The notes under the pieces are model-generated. The model was not told the origin of the DNA, did no database searches, and saw only the letters and a list, made by a program, of their open reading frames with translations. Positions 51,813-61,246 of a stretch of 64,000 bases of DNA are shown here, piece by piece. The stretch comes from Yoonia vestfoldensis (GTDB taxonomy: Bacteria > Pseudomonadota > Alphaproteobacteria > Rhodobacterales > Rhodobacteraceae). The DNA lies in the NCBI RefSeq assembly GCF_002158905.1, contig NZ_CP021431.1, forward strand, positions 1,550,001 to 1,614,000, given 5' to 3'. Each line of letters opens with the position of its first letter. The stretch's first letter is position 1. The translations under genes and the position numbers were made by a program.

Positions 51813-53099
51813 TTAGCTTGAGGTTGGATCTTTCAACTCCAAAAGTTGTGCTTCGAATTCCTTGAGGATCACTGATGGGTTCCATCGCGTTCTCACAAGC
51901 TTGCCACCTCTTTGACCCATCGCGAGCCTGCGCACGGGGTCGTCGACCAGCTCACAAATGGCCAGTGCCAATGCCGATGCATCTCCGGGCGCTGTGATGA
52001 CGCCAGCATCGCCGATCTCGTCCGCCAAGGCCGTTCCCGGATTTGCCGTGGCGACAACCGGCCGGCCTGATGCCAACATGTTCTTCAGCTTAGACGGTAA
52101 GACCAGGTCGGCCGCGCCCGCGATTTGTGGTAGCAAATGAAGGTCGGCAGCGCGCAAGAGAGCACCCAAGCGTTCCTTGGGCTGAAGTGGTGCAAACCTC
52201 ACGTTGGGTAGATCTTTGCAGGCCTGATGCAGCGAGCTGCGCATCGGACCATCGCCGCAGATGAGCATTGTAATATCACCGCGGTGGGACAATCGCCTCG
52301 CTACTTCTGAGAGTATTTCAAGGCCCTGCTTATTCGCGAGATTGCCAGAGTAGAGCACGACATGAGGTGTTGTGATACCGAGCGTCGCCCGCATTTTGGC
52401 ATCAACGGGTCCCGGCGAGATCAAATCGAGGTCCGCCCAGTTGCGCAATTCACGAACGCGGTCTTGCGCGACACCTTTTTGTGGTAGTTTGGCGAGCATT
52501 GGCGCTGAAATCGTGCTGACCCGGTTAAACCGTTTCAAGACAAACTGTTCAAATGCGAGCGCCAAGCGGCCAAGGCGTCCGCCAGGTTTAAGGAGCCCGG
52601 TTGCAAGTGCGGCCTCGACTTCAAAGTCTTGGATATGAAGCCACGTCTTGGCCCCACTCACGCGCGCGGCGATCAAGCCGGTAAGCGCCGAAAGGAGCGA
52701 GGGAGCCACCACGATGACAACATCGGGCCGCGCTCTCGATAGGGCGGATGCGAGTGCTGGGGCAAGTGACGTCAGCGCAAAGCTGGCGTGGTGGAGAATG
52801 CGGCGCAGGCCAGTTGGGCGGCCCGGTACGTAGAGCGGGCAGTGAATGACGCTCAGGCTAGGATGGGCTTGATCTAATGCCGATCTGACATATCGCAGCC
52901 GAGGCCATCCCTTCCGGAAGCACCACTCTGGATAGTATGGATGAGCGGAAACCACGCTTACGTTGTGGCCCCGCCTTGCTAAAAATTGGGCCATTCCTGT
53001 CGTGTAGACACCTGTGGAAATAATCTCCGGCGCGAAGTTGATGCCGATGATGAGAATATTCAGGCCATCAGGCTCGCATGTCTGTGCGGCAGCGTTCAA
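51813..53099 (-). CDS. Glycosyltransferase family 4 (WcaI-like)
   Basis: A 428-residue GT-B enzyme. The N-terminal domain has LIIGINFAPEIISTGVYTTGMAQFLARRGHNVSVVSAHPYYPEW, as in WcaI-type colanic-acid enzymes. The C-terminal domain has VVLYSGNLANKQGLEIL and PSKLKNMLASGRPVVA. TTG start with GAGGAG upstream. Adds a sugar, often fucose in WcaI, which would fit the fcl gene; that link is inference. Confidence 0.88.
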   Translation of the reverse strand: MNAAAQTCEPDGLNILIIGINFAPEIISTGVYTTGMAQFLARRGHNVSVVSAHPYYPEWCFRKGWPRLRYVRSALDQAHPSLSVIHCPLYVPGRPTGLRRILHHASFALTSLAPALASALSRARPDVVIVVAPSLLSALTGLIAARVSGAKTWLHIQDFEVEAALATGLLKPGGRLGRLALAFEQFVLKRFNRVSTISAPMLAKLPQKGVAQDRVRELRNWADLDLISPGPVDAKMRATLGITTPHVVLYSGNLANKQGLEILSEVARRLSHRGDITMLICGDGPMRSSLHQACKDLPNVRFAPLQPKERLGALLRAADLHLLPQIAGAADLVLPSKLKNMLASGRPVVATANPGTALADEIGDAGVITAPGDASALALAICELVDDPVRRLAMGQRGGKLVRTRWNPSVILKEFEAQLLELKDPTSS

Positions 53100-53106
53100 G
53101 AGCTCC

Positions 53107-53793
53107 TCACCGCCCCGTCATCTTAAACGGCACAAGGGCCGTCCGGAGCAGCAGCGTCCGATCCACGGCCGCAGCGCATTCTGCGGCGTAGTCTGCATCA
53201 TAATTCGCGCGCGCGACAAAGCGCTTGTCTCGCTCACGGTCGAGCTGCCATGGCCCGGTCACGCCCGGCCGCAGGTGATAGTATACAGCAGAGCGCGGGC
53301 ATGCGTCATACATGTCTTTCTGGGATGGAATGAATGGCCGCGGGCCCACAAACGACATATCGCCCCGCAGAATGTTCACAATCTGCGGCAACTCGTCGAG
53401 CTTTGTGCGGCGCAGGATGTGGCCGAGTTTCGTGACGCGGGGGTCGGGGTCGAGGCGCTGGTTTAGCTCCCACTCAAGCGCGATGGCGGGGTCGGATGCG
53501 CAGAGTTCCTCGAGGTATACCTCGGCGTCGACGCGCATGCTCCGGAACTTGTACATCCGGAATACTTTGCCGTCCTTGCCGACGCGGTCTTGCATAAATA
53601 TAACCTGCCCCCTGTGGGCCATGCCCAGAGCAATCAGCGCCATCACCGGCAGGAGGATCGGCAGCAAGACCAGAGCTAGCGCCACATCCATCACCCGCTT
53701 GCCGTATCGCGTGTAGAACGTATCACGGATTGTCACGATCGCGCACGGCTCCGCCAGCTCTATGACGTCCTGCCGCTTGGGTCCACCGTCCAC
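53107..53793 (-). CDS. Undecaprenyl-phosphate sugar transferase (WcaJ/ExoY type)
   Basis: A 228-residue initiating transferase with one membrane segment (VMDVALALVLLPILLPVMALIALG). The catalytic region carries KFRSMR, RRTKLDELPQIVNILRGDMSFVGPRP and the C-terminal LRPGVTGPWQ. Puts the first sugar-1-phosphate on undecaprenyl phosphate. Apparent GTG start 3 bp after the galU stop. Confidence 0.92.
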   Translation of the reverse strand: MDGGPKRQDVIELAEPCAIVTIRDTFYTRYGKRVMDVALALVLLPILLPVMALIALGMAHRGQVIFMQDRVGKDGKVFRMYKFRSMRVDAEVYLEELCASDPAIALEWELNQRLDPDPRVTKLGHILRRTKLDELPQIVNILRGDMSFVGPRPFIPSQKDMYDACPRSAVYYHLRPGVTGPWQLDRERDKRFVARANYDADYAAECAAAVDRTLLLRTALVPFKMTGR

Positions 53794-53796
53794 GCC

Positions 53797-54693
53797 TCAG
53801 GCTCCCACGCCCGATTGCGACAAGCTCTCAGCCATCAGCGCCCGAAACTCACCCCCGAACTCCGGATGGCTTGACGCGGCCGCAACAATCGCGCCCAAAT
53901 ATCCCAAATGCGTGCCGCAGTCGTGGCGCGTACCGTCAAGCGGCAGGGCACCCACGCGCCCGCCGCGTGCCAAGATGTCAATCGCATCGGCAAGTTGGAT
54001 TTCACCGCCGTGGCCCGGGCCGAGTGCAGCGAGGATGTCAAAAATCTCGGGGTGGAACACGTAGCGCCCGATGGATGCCAGCGTTGACGGCGCCTGACCG
54101 GGATCAGGCTTTTCAACAAGGCCCGCAATGCTCTCATCATCCGCACCCCGAATGGCAATGCCGTATTTGTGCACCTCAGTCGGCGGCACGTCTTGCAGCA
54201 AAACCTGCGATCGGCCGCTGGCGGCGTAGGCCAAACTGAGCGCCGCTGTGGGGTTGGCCGCTCGCGGGTCGGGCATGATGAAGTCATCCGCCAGCAGCAC
54301 CGCAAATGGCTCGTCCCCGAGGGCTGGACGCGCGCAGAGCACCGCGTGGCCGAGACCCAGCGGGATGCGTTGGCGGATATAGACGGCGTGGACGTGGGCC
54401 GGCAGCGTGTCGCGCACGGCGGCGGCCAGATCAAACTTGCCCGCCTTTTCCAGTGCGCGCTCCAATTCGGGTGCCGCGTCGAAATGATCCGCAATCGCGC
54501 GCTTGGTGCGCCCCGTCACGAAGACGAACTTTGTGATACCCGCAGCCAGCGCCTCTTCGACAGCGTACTGGATGATTGGGCGATCTATGATCGGCAGCAG
54601 TTCCTTTGGCATGGCCTTGGTCGCGGGTAAAAACCGCGTGCCAAGTCCAGCCACCGGAAACACGGCCGTGGTCACTTTAAGCGCATTGCTCAA
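53797..54693 (-). CDS. galU: UTP-glucose-1-phosphate uridylyltransferase
   Basis: A 298-residue enzyme with AVFPVAGLGTRFLPATKAMPKELLPIIDRPIIQYAVEEAL, GLGHAVLCARPALGDEPFAVLLADD and GLVEKPDP. Makes UDP-glucose for the polysaccharide. The frame opens with TTG at 54693, overlapping the LysM gene stop as TTGA; the next residues match normal GalU N-termini, so TTG is probably the real start. Confidence 0.93.
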   Translation of the reverse strand: MSNALKVTTAVFPVAGLGTRFLPATKAMPKELLPIIDRPIIQYAVEEALAAGITKFVFVTGRTKRAIADHFDAAPELERALEKAGKFDLAAAVRDTLPAHVHAVYIRQRIPLGLGHAVLCARPALGDEPFAVLLADDFIMPDPRAANPTAALSLAYAASGRSQVLLQDVPPTEVHKYGIAIRGADDESIAGLVEKPDPGQAPSTLASIGRYVFHPEIFDILAALGPGHGGEIQLADAIDILARGGRVGALPLDGTRHDCGTHLGYLGAIVAAASSHPEFGGEFRALMAESLSQSGVGA

Positions 54694-55778
54694 TTGAGAT
54701 CGCTTTCGAGAATTTCGAGAAGAATGGCGTGCACCAGAATTGCGTGGCCGGCCCCGTCGGGGTCGGGATCAATGCCCAGAAAATCGCCATTGCCGTGCGC
54801 CAGCGGCGGCACCGCATATTCAAAGCTGTGTGTGGTCGGGGCGGGTGTCAGGATAAAAGACTGCCATCCGGAATTGCCGAGATCATTTGTGGAATAGGCC
54901 AGTGCCGCGCGCGCGCCCTCGGGGCCCGACAGCGTAACGGATACGCGCACGGTCTGTGCCGCGGCGTCGGCCTCAAAATCCTCATCGAGCCGAATAAAGG
55001 CGCCGCCCGTTGTCCCCGTCGAGTAGAGCCCGGGCACGTGGCCGGAGATGCGCACAGCGCCGCCCTCATCCGTAATCTCGTGGCCGTGGTACGACCGAAA
55101 TGCCATCGGGCGCGCGCCTGCGCCGTAAGTCACCGCCCCGACGGCCAGCGTTTCGACCGCTATTTCATCCGGGCCAACCACCGCGGTGTCAGTAACATCC
55201 GCGACTTCATCCGCAGCGGGGGCGGCCGCGATCTGCGGCACGTCCGGCACATTCACGGGCTCCGCCATCACCGCCTCGAGGATTTCCTGCACGGTCGTGT
55301 CAGGCTCTGCGATCACCTGATCCCCGAAGAATGCAGCAAGGCTCGCGTCAGCGCCCTGCAGTGCCGCGTCATCCAGATCGCCGCCCAGCGTCAGCGAAAA
55401 GCTGTCCAAGGGCTCCACCGCGTCGATGGTAGGCCGCGCGACCAAACGCAGCGGCTCACTGGGGCGCGCGGCAATTGCGTCACCGCCAGCACTTTCAGTG
55501 GCTTCGCCCAAGATCCGCGCGCCCTCAGGCAGCGCAATGACGACACCCGCCCTCAGCAGATCACAATTCTCGAGCGTGCCGTGATTGATGCGGCACAAAT
55601 CATCCCAACTGACAGGCACACCCGCGATCTGGCGGGCGATTGAGGCAAGGGTGTCGCCCTGCCGGACGACGTATGTTTCCTGCGCAGCAGCGCCACTGGC
55701 CATGAGTGCAAAACCAGTGGCTGTAATGAAAAACGAGCGTGTGGCAGTCTTTACCGTGTCAAATTCCCGATAAATCAC
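54690..55778 (-). CDS. Secreted LysM-domain protein
   Basis: A 362-residue protein with a signal peptide (TRSFFITATGFALMASGAAAQ) and a LysM domain right after it (TYVVRQGDTLASIARQIAGVPVSWDDLCRINHGTLENCDLLRAGVVIALP), so it binds peptidoglycan or a related glycan. An acidic Ala/Asp/Glu-rich linker leads to a C-terminal beta-rich region of unknown type. GTG start. Coupled by 4-nt overlap to galU, so it belongs to the polysaccharide operon, perhaps as a periplasmic or surface anchor. Confidence 0.82.
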   Translation of the reverse strand: MIYREFDTVKTATRSFFITATGFALMASGAAAQETYVVRQGDTLASIARQIAGVPVSWDDLCRINHGTLENCDLLRAGVVIALPEGARILGEATESAGGDAIAARPSEPLRLVARPTIDAVEPLDSFSLTLGGDLDDAALQGADASLAAFFGDQVIAEPDTTVQEILEAVMAEPVNVPDVPQIAAAPAADEVADVTDTAVVGPDEIAVETLAVGAVTYGAGARPMAFRSYHGHEITDEGGAVRISGHVPGLYSTGTTGGAFIRLDEDFEADAAAQTVRVSVTLSGPEGARAALAYSTNDLGNSGWQSFILTPAPTTHSFEYAVPPLAHGNGDFLGIDPDPDGAGHAILVHAILLEILESDLN

Positions 55779-56395
55779 AACACTGCCCCGCCTGAGCCCC
55801 GTCCTTTGAAATCAATCACCCGACAGAGCGGAAAATCCCCGGCACGCCCGCCCGGCCCCTGGATGGTGGCGCCGCACAACGGCTACCGCACGGCGCCTCG
55901 CTTGAGGCTACCCTGGGTCACGCATTGCCGGAGACCAAACGGCCGTCCCTACCTCTTCATGCGTTAACCAATAAGTGTCAAGTTGAAACCAACTATGCTG
56001 CGGCAATGCAGCACAGCTGGACCTGCCCCGCGCAACGGCTGTCTTGCGCAACCCGTGTGGAACTTTCTCGCAACGCACTGACGGAGGTTGCAGCGAGAGC
56101 CCGTATTTGTTGTCATTTTGACAGAAGCAGAGACGTTTTTGTGAGTGTTTTGATCAGCCGCCGTCGCAAGCATGGCGCAGTTGGCTGTTGCGCCTGTGAT
56201 GACACCCCCCCTCGCCTTGCCGCATCAGGGCGCTGTCGCTTGCCTGAACGGGACCGCAGGCGCCATCGCCAGACTGCGGCACTCTGCACCTGATTGGTTT
56301 CGTTTTAAAACTTGCGGATTGCACAAAGTGTTTCAATCAGATAGTATCAAAACAATACTTTTTTGATTCACATTCAAGCGCATCCCGGAGGCCTT
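55779..56395. other. Divergent promoter region
   Basis: 617 bp between the LysM gene and the Ala-rich protein gene. Frames here are short and show no family. It should contain the start of the long minus-strand polysaccharide operon and the plus-strand promoter; an AT-rich stretch at 56320-56370 is the best candidate for the latter. Confidence 0.4.
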
Positions 56396-57250
56396 ATGAT
56401 CAAGCAACTCACTATGGCGACAGCCCTCGTCACAATCCTTGCAAGCGCAGGCTTTGCCCAGACGGCGGTCGAGTCGGCACAGTTCGAGGCCGCCATTGCA
56501 TCCGCCGAGGCCGCATGTGCCAGCGGCGGCAGCAATTGCGCTGCCCTGATGGAAGTGGCCATCACCGCAATTGCCGCAGCGCCCGTCCCCGCCGCAACGC
56601 GGATCCAGCTCGTTGCCAGCGCCGCTGCACGTGTCACACAATCGCTGCCCGCCAGTATGGCGTCAAATGTCGTAGCAGAGATCACAGCCGCCGCTGGACG
56701 GCAGGCAACTGACGCCGCCAACAGCATCGTTGCAAGCGCGCCGCCAGCCGAGCGCACAGCCGCCCTCGCCGCTGTACCTGCCGCGGTCGCACAGGTCTCG
56801 ACAGCCGCGACAAACAAGGCGGCAGAGCGGCCCGAGGTTGCAGCGCAAATCGCCTCTGGCGTGATCGAGCAGATCGCACGTGCACCGATGACTTCGGCAG
56901 CGCGGATTGAAGCCGTGTCGCGTGCCGCAGCGCAGGTAACTGATGGTCTGCCGACAACCGCCTCATCCGCGATTGTCGCGGCGTCAGTCTCGGTCGTGCT
57001 TGAGGCGGCCGCCACAACAACGCGCACGATTGCGGCCGCCGCGCCAGCGAATGAAGCCGCCGCAGTGCAGGCGGCCGTGACAGCCGGGAGCACTGCCATA
57101 GCATCTGCGGCCGCGGGCCAAGCCGCGCGGCGTCCCGATATCGCTGGCACCATTGCGAGCGTGGTCGAGGCGACACGGACCGCACCTGGCACCACCACAA
57201 ATGTGCCAGAAATCGTATCTGTGCAGGTCCCTGAAGCAAGCCCGACCTGA
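56396..57250 (+). CDS. Secreted Ala-rich two-repeat protein
   Basis: A 284-residue protein with signal peptide (MIKQLTMATALVTILASAGFAQ) and ATG preceded by GGAGG. After a short region holding two Cys (AACASGGSNCAALME), residues ~60-255 consist of two ~97-residue repeats. Each has (A)RI(Q/E)xV(A/S)xAAAxVTxxLP, then AAEITAAA-like, RPE/DxAxxIAS and VIEQ/VVEA blocks. Ala content is very high and helices are expected. Function unknown. It is the only plus-strand gene inside the polysaccharide region and ends in a strong terminator, so it is expressed separately. Confidence 0.8.
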   Translation: MIKQLTMATALVTILASAGFAQTAVESAQFEAAIASAEAACASGGSNCAALMEVAITAIAAAPVPAATRIQLVASAAARVTQSLPASMASNVVAEITAAAGRQATDAANSIVASAPPAERTAALAAVPAAVAQVSTAATNKAAERPEVAAQIASGVIEQIARAPMTSAARIEAVSRAAAQVTDGLPTTASSAIVAASVSVVLEAAATTTRTIAAAAPANEAAAVQAAVTAGSTAIASAAAGQAARRPDIAGTIASVVEATRTAPGTTTNVPEIVSVQVPEASPT

Positions 57251-57308
57251 CCTGTGAAGCGTCGCGCAGCCCTGCGCTTCAGCGCGGCTCGTGATAGCAC
57301 AAATACGC

Positions 57309-57337
57309 AAAGGGTCCGTTACGCACGGGCCCTTTTT
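57309..57337 (+). terminator. Rho-independent terminator after the Ala-rich protein
   Basis: AAAGGGTCCG (57309-57318) paired with CGGGCCCTTT (57326-57335), 7-nt loop, followed by more T. It lies 58 bp after the stop codon. The following ~260 bp to 57596 hold no recognisable gene. Confidence 0.88.
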
Positions 57338-57596
57338 GCATGCGATTGTGTCGGTCGTCTGTGAAACAACGCGCCAGTGCAGTGGGTCGCGCATGGCTCA
57401 ATCACTGCGCCGCCAGGATGTGACGGGGCAGTGAGCATACCATGAGGTATCGCTGACCTACTGCGCATTATCTGGCTGCATCATGCAAAAGCAGCGCGTG
57501 ACCCCGTCTTGCGTGGCCTTATCTGACACAAGACATCAGAGCGGCAAACGCGCATCATCCCAGCTATTTTCAGCAAAGCTCGCGTGAAGGGGGACG

Positions 57597-58157
57597 TTAA
57601 CGCAGCGCGTTCGCTGTCAAACGATCAAAAATCCGAAATGACCCCATCAAAAAGACCAAAACAAGAAATAAACCGCTGATATCCCCGATGACATAGGCCG
57701 AAAAGATCATCGGGCTCGGTGCCGAGAATTGCAGCAAAGAAAGCCCTGCAGCATTGCCAATCGATCCAAGGACACCTGCAACCATGATTTGCTGCCAGGA
57801 GAACCGCGCCGATGACACCCATAGTCTTTCAAAGAAATGCCGCGCCATTGCAACACCAATAAAGCAGCTAAGCAACGATATCGCCGTTCCTGCAATGTGA
57901 TATCCGTTTAGTCCAGAACCAAACACCATGAGCATCCACATCAAAAACGCCCCTGGCAAAAGGTAGATGAGCCCCATCCAGCCACAAAAGTAGAAAGTCA
58001 GGATCCGCACACCATGTGGCAAGAATACCAAGCTGACCACCGCTGGCAGCTCTGGAAACACTGCTTTCTGCACAGGTGATATCAATAGATTCATCACAAT
58101 GAATGACCCTATGTAAGCTGTGGTGACAACGACCATTGCTTGCATAGAAAACCGCAT
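57597..58157 (-). CDS. Integral membrane protein with FLPHGVR motif, paralogue 2
   Basis: A 186-residue protein with about five membrane segments and the stretch LVFLPHGVRILTFYFCGWMGLIYLLPGAFL. It is the same length as, and clearly homologous to, the island protein at 21582 (shared PVQ..VxPEL, FLPHGVR, GW and YVIGDISGL). GGGGA lies 7 nt before the ATG. It stands alone between the Wzc gene and the Ala-rich gene, without a winged-helix partner. Family and function unknown. Confidence 0.8.
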   Translation of the reverse strand: MRFSMQAMVVVTTAYIGSFIVMNLLISPVQKAVFPELPAVVSLVFLPHGVRILTFYFCGWMGLIYLLPGAFLMWMLMVFGSGLNGYHIAGTAISLLSCFIGVAMARHFFERLWVSSARFSWQQIMVAGVLGSIGNAAGLSLLQFSAPSPMIFSAYVIGDISGLFLVLVFLMGSFRIFDRLTANALR

Positions 58158-58298
58158 TAGAAATCCCCATTACTCATGTGGAAAATTTGTGAAATGACTT
58201 TTTATCACCGTTTTATTTAATATCACCACAATATCAGATAGAAGGCATCAAAAATCTATATGAGTCTTTCAGTCTTTTTTTATGCGCAGTCTGCGCCC

Positions 58299-60437
58299 TT
58301 ACGTCCGGCTGCTGTATCCGGAATAATAGCCGCCATAATAATAGGCTTTCTTGCCTCTTCTCTCCATTGAAAGAACGGGCAGGACATGGACGCCCTGATG
58401 CATGTCGCCACGAATGCGTTCTGCCGCACGCCTGACATCGCGCTGATTGGTTGCGGCATAGCGCACCATCATCACAACCAAATCGGCATAGGGTGTGAGG
58501 TAAAGCGTGTCGACCACGGGTAGAACGGGCGCCGTATCGATGACAATCGCATCGAATTCTTTTCTCAGCTTATAAAGAAACTGCACGGTGCGGGTCGAGG
58601 AAACCAGCGTATCTGTCGGCAAGTCAGACCGCCCGCCTCCGACCAGAATATCAAGACCTGTCTCCGGCTCGTGGAAATGACATCGCGCCAGATCGGCATC
58701 TGTCGCGCGCCCCGATAGCGCATCAAGAAGCGCAGTCGACGCAGGCGCGCCAATCCGGTGCGCGATGGACGGCTTGCGCAGGTCAAAATCCACCAGAAGG
58801 GTTTTTGTGCCGGACAGGGCCAGCGTGCGCGCAAAGGCGATCGCGGCTGTTGTCTTGCCTTCTTCCGGCACAGCCGAAGTGAACAAGTAGATGCGTCCAC
58901 CTTCGCCAGGACGCGTGAGCCGCGCGGCCTGTCTGCGGACCTGTCGCAAGCTTTCCGAAAAACCCGACATCGGCGCCTGCCAGATTTGTGATGTCACATC
59001 GCCTTCTTCCGGCGTCGAAATGGCAGGCACCGGCAGCGCCACTGGCGCATTCAAAAGATCGCGCAGCTGATCCTCTGACGTCACACCGCCAATCAGGAAT
59101 TCGTTGATAAAGGCCAGACCGACGCCCACGCCGAACGCCGCCACGATGGCAAGCGCAAGGATCAGCTGGCTGTTGGGAAAAGACGCCTTGGACGGCATCA
59201 CAGCGCTTGACGCCATCACCGCATCGGAAATCTGCACATCGGCCAGGGTTTCCAACTGCCGCAGACGCCGCAGCAGGTTTTCATAATCAATCCGTGCCGT
59301 CGCACTTTCTTGTTGCAGCCGGTAAAACATCGACAGATCGGCAGATGGCAAGTCAGAGGCCAGAGCCGCCTCGCGCAATTCGGCACGCGCGCGCTCTGCG
59401 ACCTGTGTCAGGTCCGAGATACCCGCCAGAGACGCGTCTCTGTCGCGCGCCGCCATCTCGCGCAGGCGGTTGTCGACATTTGCCAGTTCGGCCCTCAACG
59501 CCTCTGCATCGATCCCGCTTGCACTCGGGTTTGTCTCCAGCTGGCGTTGCAAGGCTTCGCGCTGTGCGGCCAGTTCAAGAACGGCTGCGGACAGCAGGTC
59601 GCTTTGATCCGCCTGAATGCCACGTCCTTCAACGATGGCGCGCAGCGCCGCGGATTGCTGCCGCAACCCGTCCAGCTGCCCCTGCGCAAGCGAGAAACGA
59701 TCCCTGACCCCGATCAGGTCTTCGCGGTCGCTATTCTCGACAAAATCGTTAACCACATTTTCGAGGAACCGGTCCGCCTCGGTCTGCAACCGTTCCAGTT
59801 CTGCTTGCGCACTATCGATACGGGGCGCCAGAATATCGCGTGAGGCAAGGATCTGGCGGATTTTGTTTTCAACCTGCCGCGTGGTGTAGATCGAGACAAG
59901 AAGGTTGGCCAATTCTGCCGCCCTTTCAGGGTCCTCAGATGTGACCGATACCTCGACAAGATAGGTCAAGCCGCGCCTGCGGACCTGAACGGCATCGCCC
60001 ACACGCCGCAGGATATCTGTCACGGCAGCGCCGGCCTCTCTTGTTGTGTCGGTCTCGATCCCGAGCCAGGCCATGACCTGCGCGCTGCGCGACACTGTCA
60101 CACCAAACTCCGGATCGGACACCAGATTTGCCTCTGCGATCAAGGCCAACAGAACATCGCTTGATTTCAGGATCGCGACCTCGCCTTCGACCTGCGCGGA
60201 AATGGCCGCGCTATTGTTCTGGGATGAAACATCTTCAGACAGAACACCGCGATTTGGCTCGATCGAGACCAGCGCGGTTGCCGTATATTTGGGCGTGACA
60301 GCAAATAGATAGATCACAGCCAGCACGATGATGCTGGCAACAGACATAACAATCACGCGGTACTGACGGCGCAGAACGCCGATGAATGCGCTGATGTCGA
60401 TTTGATCATCAGCGCGCGGGATGTCTTGATGTGTCAT
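58299..60437 (-). CDS. Polysaccharide co-polymerase / tyrosine autokinase (Wzc/ExoP type)
   Basis: A 712-residue inner-membrane protein. It has an N-terminal Wzz domain with membrane segment (VIVMSVASIIVLAVIYLFAV), a long periplasmic coiled coil, a second membrane segment near residue 430, and a BY-kinase domain. The kinase has Walker A TSAVPEEGKTTAAIAFA, Walker A' TLLVDFDLRKPS and Walker B IVIDTAPVLPV. The C-terminus ends in a tyrosine cluster (KKAYYYGGYYSGYSSRT), the usual autophosphorylation tail. Sets chain length and export of the polysaccharide. Its start overlaps the stop of the phosphatase gene by 4 nt. Confidence 0.95.
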   Translation of the reverse strand: MTHQDIPRADDQIDISAFIGVLRRQYRVIVMSVASIIVLAVIYLFAVTPKYTATALVSIEPNRGVLSEDVSSQNNSAAISAQVEGEVAILKSSDVLLALIAEANLVSDPEFGVTVSRSAQVMAWLGIETDTTREAGAAVTDILRRVGDAVQVRRRGLTYLVEVSVTSEDPERAAELANLLVSIYTTRQVENKIRQILASRDILAPRIDSAQAELERLQTEADRFLENVVNDFVENSDREDLIGVRDRFSLAQGQLDGLRQQSAALRAIVEGRGIQADQSDLLSAAVLELAAQREALQRQLETNPSASGIDAEALRAELANVDNRLREMAARDRDASLAGISDLTQVAERARAELREAALASDLPSADLSMFYRLQQESATARIDYENLLRRLRQLETLADVQISDAVMASSAVMPSKASFPNSQLILALAIVAAFGVGVGLAFINEFLIGGVTSEDQLRDLLNAPVALPVPAISTPEEGDVTSQIWQAPMSGFSESLRQVRRQAARLTRPGEGGRIYLFTSAVPEEGKTTAAIAFARTLALSGTKTLLVDFDLRKPSIAHRIGAPASTALLDALSGRATDADLARCHFHEPETGLDILVGGGRSDLPTDTLVSSTRTVQFLYKLRKEFDAIVIDTAPVLPVVDTLYLTPYADLVVMMVRYAATNQRDVRRAAERIRGDMHQGVHVLPVLSMERRGKKAYYYGGYYSGYSSRT

Positions 60438-61246
60438 TGTCTGCTCGTCCTATCAGGTTTGTAGACTTCAAAAAATTCGGTGGTGGCGTCGCTTGTGCGG
60501 GGTATCACGCGCAGCGCTGTCAGACGGTCCGTGGCATAGGCGCCCGTATCGATGCAGCTGGTCTGACCAATCGTGCGGACCTGATCGGCAGCGAAATGCC
60601 CAAAGACCAGACGGCCTGCACATTGGGACAGCGCCGTCACATCGCCGGCCGCACCCCAGGTCAAGTCTGCAGCGGTCTGGGCCTCATCGGTTTTGGTGGG
60701 ATCGAGCCCGGCATGGGTAAAGCGCCAGTCACCCGATCGCACGGCCCGTGGCGCGCGCCTGAGGGCGTCAAGATGCGGGCGCGGGATGCTGGCGCGTAAA
60801 TGTTGCAGCACTTTGCTGCGCGGCATCCGCATGATGTCGGATTTGGTCAGGTAAATGCCATAGGAGTTCAGCGTCTCGCCGCCGCCATGATCCAGCCAAG
60901 CAAGGTTTGCCTCTGGTCGGTCGACAAAAGCGAGAAACATTTCCTCGTGATTGCCAAGAAGGGTCAAGCGACGCACGCCTTTGGGCGCAGGCGCGGTCAG
61001 GTGATCAAGCACATGGGCGCTGTGCGGGCCACGGTCGATCAGATCGCCAAGGTAAAGCAGCACCACGTCGCCATAGCTGCGTTGTGTCCAATCCTGCGCC
61101 AGCACGGCCTCCATCGCCGCTAGCAGATCGCGCCGCCCATGCACGTCACCAATGGCGTAAATCGCCTCTGGCGGCGGCACATCATGCCAAAACGATGGCG
61201 CTGTCGGCGCGGGGCGACGTTTGAAAAAAGACATAATGCCCTTCAT
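60434..61246 (-). CDS. PPP-type metallophosphatase
   Basis: A 270-residue serine/threonine-protein-phosphatase-like enzyme with AIGDVHGRRDLL, LYLGDLIDRGPHSA and LLGNHEEMF, the three core metal motifs, plus later His positions (FTHAGLDP, VFGHFAA). ATG at 61246 overlaps the upstream stop by 4 nt and its own stop overlaps the kinase start by 4 nt. This close coupling suggests it dephosphorylates the Wzc-type kinase or another protein of the locus, in place of the usual low-molecular-weight Wzb phosphatase. The longer frame to 61513 is spurious. Confidence 0.9.
   Translation of the reverse strand: MKGIMSFFKRRPAPTAPSFWHDVPPPEAIYAIGDVHGRRDLLAAMEAVLAQDWTQRSYGDVVLLYLGDLIDRGPHSAHVLDHLTAPAPKGVRRLTLLGNHEEMFLAFVDRPEANLAWLDHGGGETLNSYGIYLTKSDIMRMPRSKVLQHLRASIPRPHLDALRRAPRAVRSGDWRFTHAGLDPTKTDEAQTAADLTWGAAGDVTALSQCAGRLVFGHFAADQVRTIGQTSCIDTGAYATDRLTALRVIPRTSDATTEFFEVYKPDRTSRQ

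Noticed and set aside
56374..57300. 308-codon minus-strand Ala/Thr-rich frame
   Set aside because: Antisense of the repeat protein; the plus frame has a signal peptide, a ribosome site and a terminator.
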